DNA of 64,000 bases, taken from NCBI GenBank assembly GCA_036571765.1, contig BROE01000018.1, positions 15,732,313-15,796,312 of the forward strand, read 5' to 3'. The notes under the pieces are model-generated. The model was given only the letters and a program-made list of their open reading frames with translations, did not search any database and had not been told where the DNA came from. Below, in pieces: positions 19,063 through 30,300 of this stretch (position 1 is the first letter of the stretch; the number at the start of each line of letters is the position of its first letter). The DNA comes from Plecoglossus altivelis. Lineage: Eukaryota; Chordata; Actinopteri; Osmeriformes; Plecoglossidae. The position numbers and the translations under genes were made by a program.

Positions 19063-19075
19063 CACTAGGTGGCAG
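19063..19075 (+). promoter_or_regulatory. CTCF-like motif
   Basis: cactaggtggcag, a close match to the CTCF core on the plus strand. Motif match only. Confidence 0.3.
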
Positions 19076-19741
19076 TCTATCCATCCAAACCTGACTCCAT
19101 ACCTCAAGAACAACGTTTTCTTGTGGGTAACTGAGTCAGTGTAACGAACTATTCTCACTCATGATGCATATGTATCTCAGTTTGGGGTTTTCCAAACATG
19201 GACACCACTCAACTTCCTGTAACCGTGACAAGATAGGGCTGAATAGCAGTCACGTTAAGGAGCTTGTTATTTTTAGGCCTCGTGTTTCCACGAAGCCTGA
19301 GGCTGGGTATCTATGAGAGACGGGGGGATATTCCTGTTCCTCCTCAAAGAATCACAGAAGCACAACTTTAATAGAAGCCACCAAGGAGAGCGACAATCAG
19401 ACACAATGAGTGAGACAGAACGTTTCAACGATATTTAATTGACTGACAGAGTCTTGTCACAATGCAGAAGATGACAAAACCTAATCACAGGATCTGAGGT
19501 AGGTTACCTCTGAGTCAATGTTATACTGATGTCTTTTAGACTCCACCTTCTCGAACTTGTCCAGTCTCCTGGCACAGGTCCTGCTTTGTTCAGATGTTCT
19601 AAACAAGTCTTGTGTTTTCTCCACGTTCAGATGATTCAAGTATTGAACTAATGTTGAGCGAACGTGTTCATGTGCCAATTTCAATGTAATATAACATTTC
19701 AATGTGTACTATCACATGCTTAATATATGAATATGCTTTTA

Positions 19742-20032
19742 CAGAGCGTCCAAGTGGAACACAGGTCACCAGCAGATGTGCAGTGAGGTCTTTTGGCAAT
19801 GCATTGTGGGTAAATGTCAGGAAGACTTTACATTTTCCCACCTGGCCAAGTGTGGCAGAGTTCAGACGCTGATTATAGCCACGGTCCGTCCTAAACAGGT
19901 CAGTCGGCTGTCCGGCTTCTCGTCAAGTGGTCTGGGATTGAGTTACCGTGGTGACGTCCACGTGCCAGCGTTGTCCCTCTCCCCTCTGATGTCACGGTTG
20001 TACCAGCTACTGTGTTTATCACAGCCCAGAAA
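19742..20032 (+). repeat. Inverted repeat, left arm (291 bp)
   Basis: From cagagcgtccaagt to cacagcccagaaa. The reverse complement lies at 20833-21124 with only scattered substitutions. The arms are separated by about 800 bp of unrelated sequence. Both arms show the same open frame on their own strand (GLGLSYRGDVHVPALSLSP), probably a by-product of duplication rather than a protein. Confidence 0.92.
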
Positions 20033-20832
20033 AAGCGAGCACACCTCATGATCAACAACTTCATCCCATTCACTTCCTGGTTCAGGGAGGTTGCAACTTG
20101 TTTTGCATACAGTTTCTGTCGGTCAGAGGGACGGCTCACCCTCCAGAGGTTCTTGGGTTCAGAGGTCATGATAAGACTCAATGCCAAGACCAGATGACAT
20201 AGCTGGATAATGCTCCAAAAGATGGTGATCATGACAGTGATAGTGAAGTCAATGATCATGAGGTGTCCTTGCTTGTATTTGCTGTGTGGGATAATGGGAC
20301 AGTGATATTGTCTGTTCTGAAGCCATCATCCCTCCCTGTCCTCTCTAGATTCAGGTGAAGCAGGTGGAGTAATTACAGCGCTCGCTCTTCCATGCACCTC
20401 TATTCTCTGAGCGCGGGGCCGTGCAGCGGGCGTCTGTCAGCCTCAGCAGTGATTAAGACCAGAGCTTTAATGAGGATTCAAAGGTAGAACGCGTGCGATG
20501 TTACAAAGAGGTTTCCCTTGAACGCTGAAGTTAGGCTCCGCTTCCCAGGAGAAGCTTTGCACTTCTGCGGCAGGAAACCCACACGCCGCCTCGCTTGGAG
20601 TCGCCATTAAACACAATGTTCAGAGACATCCCCCTGTTGCTACGAAGCCCCAGCCTGTGTTCTAGTCTCGTGTCTCTAGGAACGTTCCTGTCCCTCCAAA
20701 CAAGGCCTCCTCTGTAGGTGTTGACTACAGAGCTATGCCAGCCTGCCAGCCAGGTATGACGGGACGATTTGTTTCTTCCAGCTGGCTGGGGGATCATCAG
20801 ACGTGTGCCTGTGTGATGAAAAATTCCAAACA
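20033..20832. other. Spacer between inverted repeat arms
   Basis: 800-bp loop of the inverted repeat. No gene, terminal repeat or transposase recognised. Confidence 0.6.
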
Positions 20833-21124
20833 TTTCTGGGCTGCGATAAACACAGTCGCTGGTACAACTGTGACATCAGAGGGGAGAGGGACAACGCTGG
20901 CACGTGGACGTCACCACGGTAACTCAATCCCAGACCACTTGACGAGAAGCCGGACAGCCGACTGACCTGTTTAGGATGGACCGCGGCTATAATCGGCGCC
21001 TGAACTCTGCCACACTTGGCCAGGTGGGAAAATATAAAGACTTCCTGACATTTACCCACAATGCAATGCCAAAAGACCTCACTGCACATCTGCTGGTGCC
21101 CTGTGTTCTACTTGGACGCTCTGG
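20833..21124 (-). repeat. Inverted repeat, right arm (292 bp)
   Basis: Reverse complement of 19742-20032, from tttctgggctgcgataaacac to acttggacgctctgg. Confidence 0.92.
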
Positions 21125-23035
21125 AAAAGTAATGTGTTGAATCCAGACCTGGCTACGACTGGTGAGCCAAGGCCTTGTTAGGCAGGAAATCCTAGCTGGC
21201 CGCCCTGGTCTACCTACAGCAGCGAACCAACCAAACTGTCTCGCTGGTTTGACTTTAACTTCTGTCAGCATTTACCAAGTCAACATCTCACGTAACACAG
21301 GACACATTAGGTCACAAGGGCTGCAGGACTGTCTGACAGATGTTTGCTTTTTTCCGCCAGGGTGACATGAAGTTCATGTTCACCCAGACGTTGCGGGTTG
21401 GTCGACTGCACCGACTGTTTACTGACAAACAGTCCAGGTTTGATCCCTTCTGACACAGAGTCCTTATCTCCTGACACTGATAACATGTGCTTCTACAGGG
21501 TTCTGCAGGCAGGCGGGCACCCTCAGAGGGTCGCATGGTACACACCCACCACTGAGAGGAAACACCTTAAAAAAATAAAAGCGTGGCTGTTCCAGAAACA
21601 ACATGAAACCCATGTTGGCAACATGAAGCGTTGAGCGACAACGAAAGGAGCTAGCGAAGACGCTAGCTTAAGCGACAGTCAGACGGGTGTCTGTAACTGC
21701 CCCCAGAAAATCTTCATAAAAGCACATACAGCTGAAACAAAGAGATAAGACCATTTGCCTGAGTCAAACTAAGAAGTGATCCTTACTGTTAAGTTTTCCA
21801 GATCAATGGGGATGGGCCAGTCTAATGGATTTGTGTACTTAGGCTCACCTGGGCAGGTTAGTTGCTTCTGAGGCGTTTGTGATGTCTGCAACCTTGGACT
21901 TTGGCAGAAAAGAACCGGTGGCGCTTCCCCACTGGGGGTCAAGTGGCCTGAGCAACTGGAGAGGTGAAACAGGAAGTGTTGAATCCTCCTCCTTGACTTC
22001 CCCTTGGTTACCTGGGCGCATAGCAACCTGTCGTTTCCCTCAGGGTCGACGGGCACAATCTTCAGAAAACGAATAGCGCAGCAACACGAAACTGCTCTTC
22101 CCCTGATGTTAGATGAATGAGATGATATCACTGTACCACAAACTTGACAGCCAATCGTTAATGCTTTCCTTCGATGGACCATTTCTGAAGGGAATTCAGT
22201 CATCGGTGTGGTTTCTGACCCTGAAAACAAAGGGTGTTTACATCGTGCACATGTGTTCCGTTGATATAAACAGACGCAAATGTAGGGCAAACCTTGGGTT
22301 TACATGCTGTGGTGTGGTGATAAGACACCTTCCACTGTTACAGTGCCAAACAGGGTCACATAAATACACTGGGATAGCAACAAACAGGGGACACACTCCT
22401 ACACACACACACACACACACACATACGGTTATGCTTGTCACAAAGATTCTCATAGCTCTTTTTTTATATCGCTTGTTAATTTGTCACTGATGCGTTTTGC
22501 CCTTCTGAACTTTTGTACTTGCTTGCTTTTTGTCCTCACTCTATATATTTATTGTTGCGTATCATCAGACCAAAGCAGATTTCTTTGAAAACCTTCTTTG
22601 GCAGTAAGTGCTGATTCTCATTTTGGCATTCAGGGACGCTGGTCTGGACAAAGCAAACATCCCTTATTTGCAAGCTCAGCGCTTCGACCAGACACAGGAC
22701 ACTCAGGGACTCTAGCCCGTCGTATCCTTGACAACTGGTGCTAGCGACACCTCACCTGTGTAAGCGACACCTCTGTCTCAAGAGTCCGACTGTGTCGCAG
22801 AATGTGATGGACGCGACGGTCTACCACTTTGGTTGCTATACAACTGTCTCTAGCAACTGACTTACAAACAAACATGTGAAAAACGTTGGGATTTTCTTCA
22901 GTTCCGCTACACTTCAGCAGTGAATCATCCCCATGTTGTAGGACATAGGAGTGGATCACAGTGATGGGAGGGGGATCAGACAGTGGGGTAGGCCTGCTAG
23001 ACACACAGTCATGTCTGGAGCAGTGCTGACCCAGG
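21125..23035. other. Intergenic, nothing recognised
   Basis: No gene or clear element, apart from a short (CA)n at 22401-22423. Confidence 0.55.
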
Positions 23036-23043
23036 ACCTGGGG

Positions 23044-23244
23044 CAGTGGTTCTTAACCTGGGTTCGATCGAACCCCAGAGGTTCGTTGAGTCAGTCTTAG
23101 GGAGAGGTCAAGATACACACCCGACTCATATGATGACATGAATTTGAAAAAATCCCGTTTCAGTTTTCCAATTAGGAAAGGTTCGGTGAATGCACTTATG
23201 AAACTGGTGGGGTTCAGTACCTCCAACGCGGTTAAGAGCCATTG
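23044..23244. mobile_element. hAT non-autonomous element (MITE), 201 bp, with target-site duplication
   Basis: Terminal inverted repeats CAGTGGTTCTTAACC (left) and, reading inward from the right end, CAATGGCTCTTAACC (two mismatches). Both match the hAT/Charlie-type terminus. An identical 8-bp duplication ACCTGGGG flanks it at 23036-23043 and 23245-23252. The interior has no transposase frame, so it depends on an autonomous hAT elsewhere. Confidence 0.93.
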
Positions 23245-23252
23245 ACCTGGGG

Positions 23253-26187
23253 TAATAACCTTGTTGTTCTGCCCCTCCGGTGGGGGCAGGAAAGCACCGT
23301 GTCCCTGACCTTTATCTCCACCCTCATGCAGGCTCCCTGTGCGTCATCGCTGCTCCGCATGTCTGTGTGCTGTATTCCTGCGCTCCCTCACCCCTTCCCT
23401 CCCATCCTCTCCTCTTGGGGGGTGGAGGCGGGGGGAGGGGGGGGTGGTGGCGGGGACCGGAGCCAGGAACCTGAGCCAGGGGATATTCGTCCCCTTGTTC
23501 TGCCAAAGTCCCTTTGTGAACACACACACACACAGCATGGCAGCCACAGTCCACACACCCACACACAGATAGACACACATTCAAACACACACACACACAC
23601 AGCATGTAAACCACAGCCCGCACGCATACACCCTTAACCACACACCCCTTTATGGGGGCCAAAGTCTTTATTACGTCCGTAGGTATCTCCTGATAAACAC
23701 TGTGGTGAGGTTGCACAAGGAGAGAGCTCTGTGCTGTATATGTGTCACGTATGGCCTGAAATACAGTTTAGTAGCATTGTAGTATGTGTTTTTAAAAGCC
23801 CTGCGGTGGCTTGTCTTATCAATACTATCAAGGGTGTGCTTTCTTTAATTAATGTCTGTACACAGTGTTGCGACTCAGAGTTGTGATTCAGAGTTGCGGT
23901 CCAGGTGTTCTAATGACATTAGGAGCTACCAATACGATAACACATGCATGCAGACGGACGGACGGACAGACAGACACTGTGTCAGAAATGTGCCATCCTA
24001 GAGGTGAATAAATGATGGTCATAAATAACAACCAATCAAAGGTTTCTGAAACTCTAGGGAGTAAGCTGGTGTACCCAAATCAATGACAGCAACTAAGAGC
24101 ACATTTTGATTACTGCAAACGTGCTCAATTATAATGCGTCAAATCTATGTCAAAACTAGCTTTTAACCTCTGAGTAAAGTTAGTTTAAGTGATACACCTT
24201 CCCATGTTCAATTATCTTTGTCCAACCACCACATCAGCACCTTTATTGACTTGTCTTAATCTCTGCTGTTCCTGCCTGGCCAGAACTATGCTCCACCCTT
24301 GTTTTTCCCCTTCGCAAAGACAGTTATGCAACTGTACTGTCTACCTCCCCCGTGATTGGCCGGCGGCCTCCGCTCGACAGCAGCAGAGATTGATTGCTTC
24401 CTGGGGCAGGGTCTCCACTCCCTTTCTCCCCTCGTAGCGCTGGGATGCAGCGAGATAACTGGCACAAGCATCTCACGGCTCTCTGCTGGAGGGGAGCGTG
24501 CTGGGTGCTGACCTGGGACCAGCTAGCTCGGCCTTCCTGCTTCACGGTGACTGAGGAGAGGGAATGCTGATGCTGTACCTGAGTCAGGAGAACTGCATGG
24601 CGGCGTCGAGTTGGACCCCCCCCCTTCCCCCCTCTCCAACCTTAGCTCAGACTGGTACTAAGAACAGCACACAAGACTGGGGATTAACCACCGACACTGG
24701 GACAGTTTTACCAAGACCAGAACTTGGCCAAATCAAGACGACTAAAAGTACTTTGTATCCAACGTGGTTTATTTTTGAATGACTTAAAAAAATAGAACAC
24801 CTTCCAAATATACAATATTTTGTTCTTCACTGAAGCGTCGCAAAACGAAAACAATCCTTCAAAAGTAGGCGACGTTCGATCGAAACAGTTTCTAGGTCAA
24901 GTCCGACGAGGCACGTATGCACACGATACTTGCGTCATGCGTCCCACAGAACCGTTCAGGTTTCTGTGCTCTTAACAAACAGGACAAACCATTGCAGCAG
25001 TGGTACCAGTAACTAAACTCTTTCAGAGTAGGCATCACACACAAAAAACACTGCACGTTATGGCATTGTCATAGAATTATATCCCAAGCACATCAAATAA
25101 TACATTCTCAACTGTCTCTTACTCAATACAGGCTCTTCATCAAGCAAAGGACATACATTGCATAGATATTGTACCACTGAGCGTATAACACCAAAATAGG
25201 TCCATTAAGGAAAGGTGTCATATTTCCTGACAAAATCAAACTAATCTTATACAGTATTTGTTTTATTTGTATCTTATCTTTAGTCTTCATGCATTAGCTC
25301 TTAACAAGCACTAAGAACCACAGCTGACTGGAAATGTGGGCCACTTGTCTTTAGGTCCTCATGAGTTTAAACTTACTAAAACCTTTTTTAACCAACAGGA
25401 AACACTTGGTTTGTTACCTTGTTAAAAGTCCATCCTAGAGGGACGTCATACAGCCTGTCATATCTGCCCTGAGTGGGGGCTGTTAATCACAAACACAGAT
25501 GACTCTGATAACGTCTGCCTCTGTTCCACATTGTGCGCTGGAGTACTTTCGTTCCTACTCTAAGTACTCAGATAGTCTGAGCTTTGAAATGTGGATAAGG
25601 TAAAAAAAACAATCTCTCTACTTTGCTTTTCAAACCTCCAAATTTGGGCACTGCCTCTCTTTTCTAGCGCTTCGTACATTCCTATGTCTCTGACCATCCA
25701 TCTACCCAGGATCATGGCTTGTTTCCTGGGTCTGTCACGCCTCCCAGCCCCACCTTCAGCCCTCTCTAACTGGGCTAGGAAGCTCCTGCTCTGGGCCTTG
25801 GCCTGGGGAAACTGCCCTCATCCTACTGCCCAGAATACGCCTCACATTTGAACTTGCTAGGGTTGCTGCTGACTCTAATGTCACTTTGGCCAGTGGCCAT
25901 CTAAGGTACTGGATCTATCTTTCAACCTTCTTTCACAGGCACACAACTCAACGACAAGAAAGCGAGATTCCCTGAAACAGGAAATCGTCAAGTGTTCATA
26001 GGGGCTAAAGCTGTCCAATCACGGGGTGGTGGAGGAGGGGCCTTCATCGCATCTCGACCTCCTCCAGGATTGGTCACGATTCGTGGCGTTCGCTCCCAGC
26101 GCCGCCTCGGCATAATGGTCCCATCGTGCCCGGGGGGGAGCCGGGCCTCGTGGTCAAGGGGGTGTGTGTGTGTGAGGGCCCCAGGCC
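23253..26187. other. Intergenic, probably including the pdk2 3' UTR on its right side
   Basis: No coding sequence recognised. G-rich and CA-rich simple sequence lies at 23420-23610. On the minus strand AATAAA occurs at 25262-25267 and 24768-24773, so the pdk2 3' UTR could run 0.9-1.4 kb past its stop at 26188. Confidence 0.5.
25262..25267 (-). terminator. Candidate pdk2 polyadenylation signal
   Basis: AATAAA on the minus strand, about 920 bp downstream of the pdk2 stop. A second candidate is at 24768-24773. Which one is used cannot be told from sequence. Confidence 0.3.
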
Positions 26188-27303
26188 TCACTTGGAGGCC
26201 CGGTAGACGGCGAGGTTTAGAGGCTCCTTGCTAGGGACGCACCAGTCATCAGCCTCCAGGTTCACCTTGTAGTGGCGCAGCGCCGTTTTATTGTAGACCG
26301 GAAGCCTCTCTACGGAGTCTGTCGAGAGAGCCTGGGTGAGAGAGACAGGGGGGGGGCAGGGTTAGCCATGTATATCTTAGAGGGGAGTCCAAAGTTGACT
26401 GATTACTCTGCTGGAGTCGGGAGTCAGAGCAGGTGAATTGTCAGGGTGTGGGTGTTGTGTAAGCAGCCTTGCCGTGTGTGGGGTGGGAAGAGTGTGTGCA
26501 GGGTGGGAAGGGTGTGTGCAGGGTGGGAAGGGTGTGTGCAGGGTGGGGAGGGTGTGTGCAGGGTGGGGAGGGTGTGTGCAGGGTGGGAAGGGTGTGTGCA
26601 GGGTGGGGGGAGGCCGTGTTGTGGCGGGGGGGGGGGGGGCCGTGTGTATGTGCCCTGCGGCCTCTTACCTTCATGTGGATGACTGCGTCTGTGCCGTGGC
26701 CCTCCATGGAGAACAGCTGGAGGTCGCCCTGGAAGTAGCGCGCGTACAGGCGCGAGATGGGGAGGCCGTAGCCGAAACCAGCCTGCAGGGAGAAGCGAAG
26801 GAAGGGTTAGGGCTAACGTCAACACTGAACGTTCTGAGACTGATCCTGCTGCGGTACGAGCAGATGGACGCTCGGATCGACTCAGAGTAGGACAACAGAG
26901 AAAGACAAGGCCACCTGATCGAGAGTGACTCTTCATGTGATGTCACACTAAGAGCACGAAGTGTGTGGGGTGTGTGTGTGTGTGTGTAGGGTGCGTGTGT
27001 GTGTGGGGTGTGTGTGTAGGGTGCGTGTGTGTGTGGGGTGTGTGTGTAGGGTGTGTGGGGTTGTGTGTGTGTGTGTAGGGTGCGTGTGAGGTGTGGGGTG
27101 GGTGTGTAGGGTGCGTGTGTGCTGGGGCGTGTGTGTGTAGGTGTGTGTGTGGAGGGGCGTGTGTGTGTGCCTTCTGGCTTACCAGTGTGGCGCTCTCTGA
27201 TATGTGCACCCCGGGAACGATTGGCCTGGGACATGGAGGGACGGATGTAGCTGAAGAGCCTATCAATCTTCCGGAAGGGAACTCCACCACCTCTGTCACT
27301 CAT

Positions 27304-27355
<52 letters not shown>

Positions 27356-30300
27356 TAAGGCCTGATCTTGATTGTGACGTCACACATGGATCAGAGTGTG
27401 GGCCAGGGTTGAGGGGGAACATGCGGGGGCTTGTTAAGATGAATCAAAACACAGAGAACTTGACCAGGCTTAACCCTGGAGTGATGGATTAGAAGGTTGG
27501 TTGAGCCTTGCCCATTCATAACAGTCATTAGTGTCCTTTCTCAATATTCCTGCTCTGATCTGCTGTTATGACCTCATAGTCCACCCCTGCTGTTCCAATT
27601 GGGGGAGGGGTGAACTATATCAACCAATAGTGGACTGAGTTAATCCTTTCCAAATATGGTCGTGTTGCATTCATCAGCTAATCACGTCGACAAGAGAAGG
27701 GTTCCGTGTGGTTGAACTATAATGATTGATGAAAACTCGGCTTTATGTAACCTTGTAGAGGCCATAAATTAGACCGACTGAACATTGAGATTAGGCAGTG
27801 TGTCATACTGATTCTGAAAGCCATCTTTTACAAACCACTGACTGGTTCAAGGATTTACTCAGTTACCTATGCATAACCTAAATACCAGTCACAAACAAGG
27901 AGACTCTCAGTGAACGAACACAAACACCCACGTCTGAGATTAGATTTGGCCGTTCTATATTTAGTTTGCTGTCATAAGGGCCTCTGCTCGAAGTCAATCT
28001 CCACTACGTCCAGGGCAGTCCCTCCTAACCAATGCACGGAGGCCGAGATCTCCACGGCGACGTGAGGTCGCTCACCTTGATGGTTAGGTCCTCTCCTCCA
28101 AGGGTGACCATGACTCTGATGGTGGGGAGCGAGCTGCTGGCTTCGTGGTTCTCGATGGTGGCTCTCATGGAGTTCTGCGAGAGGGTTCAGGGAGGAAAGG
28201 AAAAAGGGAGCGTTAGAGGGGGGGGTTTGCTCCAAGGACCAAAGGTCGTTCAGCAGGGCTGGATCGGCACTCGGACGTGGAGACAACTCACCTTGAAGAG
28301 CTCAAACAGCATATGGTAGAGATGGGAGGGGATGTAGGAGATCTGGATGGGTTCTCGAAGGCAGTTGGCTGCAAAAGGACCAACAGGGATGGGTTAAATA
28401 CACTGCAGGCACAGTGTGCTGGTTTAGGATCAGCGCTTATGGCTGCCGATGTCTTTATTGACTTGTTATGTAATTTGTGTGCATACAACTGGAGTCAACA
28501 AGGCTAGTCTACGTGGTTGTGGTTTGGCTTTGCTTTGGAGAGTTTGTGTGCTTGTGGGTGTGTTTGTGCGTGCAAGTGTGTTCTGGTGGGTGGTTGTGGT
28601 CGAGAGGGATTGTCTTACCGTTCACCTCTGTCAGATCCAGCTCAGGGGCTCCGAGATAGTACTGCTCACACAGCATCTTAGCACTCTCATAGGCGTCTGG
28701 AGGGAGAGAGGGAGAGAGAGAAAGAGAGAGAAGGGGAGGAGGAGAAGAATGAAGAGAAAGAGGGGAGAGAGAGAGAGAGACAAGGAAACAGGTCAGGAAA
28801 CAACACCCAAGAAATCCCCCATTGTGTTGATTGAGAAGAGCTTCAGACGGTGGAGCCCCAGCCGCTCTCCCAATGCTGCTGTTCTCTGCTTACCTCGGAC
28901 AACCTCTGTGACATCACACTGGGAATCGATGCAGCCTATGATGTTGGGGTGGGCTGGGTTGGTGTTCCCGTCGAAAATGAGCGCTGCAGAGGGGTGGAGG
29001 GGGGGGGGGGGGGGGTAGAGTTAGATGCTGTGGACAGGCTAGTGCAGGTGAATGATTGACAGATCAAGTCAGGGACATTCAGAAAGGGCAGCCAGCCAGT
29101 GTGGTGGTGGACTTTCCTCTGAAAGGACCTTGCTATCTGAGCCACACTAAGGCCAGTTCGCACTCGCTCACTGCAAGAACCGGTCCGATCCGCCCTGTTA
29201 ACAAGCGGTCCTGGACCCTGCTATTGTAGACCTACTGGGGGAGATCGAGGTCAGCGCACCAGTATACTGAAGTCTCTCTCTGTCCATCCCCCTCTCTCAC
29301 CACTCTGAGACGGCTGAAAAAGTCTGCATCAGCGCATTTGAAATTGCAGCGTGTGTGCCAGCGCTTCCGTGCCAAGCCTTGGCTAACCAGTGCCAGGTGT
29401 ACGGTGGGCACCAAGCCTGCAGCTAACCCAATTAGACCACCGCTTGGATGGTTGTCAAAGTAACGGTGTCAACATTAATCTAAGCTGTAAATCGCTCTCT
29501 CATGGCCAGAGTACAATTGACGGGCTGAATTCTGCTACGGTGGCACAGGGCTCATTCCCTTGCTTTGGAAAGGATCTACGCCAGATTGATGTGAGCCCGT
29601 CGGAAGGCATAACCTGGCTTTGTCTTAAAGCATTATGAGTTCATTACCAGTTCTTAAGGCCCAACCAGTTCTATTCAAACCGCCGACTGACCAGGCAAAC
29701 TCGCTCTGAATTCATTCATATCACTGGGTTTCAGAACGGCCGGAAAAAACAACTTTTGTCCGTCTCCCCAGGGGGGAGGGGGGGGGGGGGGGGGAGTCCA
29801 TTCTGCCTAGCAACAGGGGTTCGTCCGGCCTGTGATTTGGCGAGTGTGGCGAAGGGGGCGGGGCTTACTGTGCTGGTTGATGAGCATGCGTATGGAGATG
29901 CGGCTCATGTAGAAGCGGTCCAGGAAGTACTGGATGTTCTGGCTGGTAACCGGGTCCTGGCCGAAGGCGTCTTTGTACTCGATGATGCCCTGGGCCATGG
30001 TGGGCACCACGTCATTGTGTCTGTTCCGGATCGTCTCCAAAGTCTCCACAAACCTGCAGAGGAACCCTGCCGTTAGCTTCCTTGTCTGTCGACCAATGAG
30101 CTTCGAGGAATTGAGCGGAGACTGGGGAACACTCACGTTTCTAAGGCACGGTGGTCGTCGGGGCTCTTGTCCAGGAAGTCCAGGATCTCCATGAGACTCT
30201 GGATGTACCTGCAGGAGGTGTAGGGAAATACTGGATCAATTCGTGTGTACGGTACCAAAACACAATATTTGCTGTTGCAGATTGAATTGACCTTCTCATT

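Larger units (their letters stand above)
18230..19741. other. Intergenic with transposon remnants
   Basis: No gene. Contains a Tc1-like fragment (18529-18603), a LINE 3' tail (18735-18835) and two CTCF-like motifs (18421-18434, 19063-19075). Confidence 0.6.

Noticed and set aside
22401..22423. Z-DNA or regulatory role for a short (CA)n
   Set aside because: Ordinary microsatellite length for fish DNA.
26424..27387. Long minus-strand frames with THPPHTHAPYT repeats
   Set aside because: Intronic GT/minisatellite translation joined to shifted pdk2 exons; not a separate gene.
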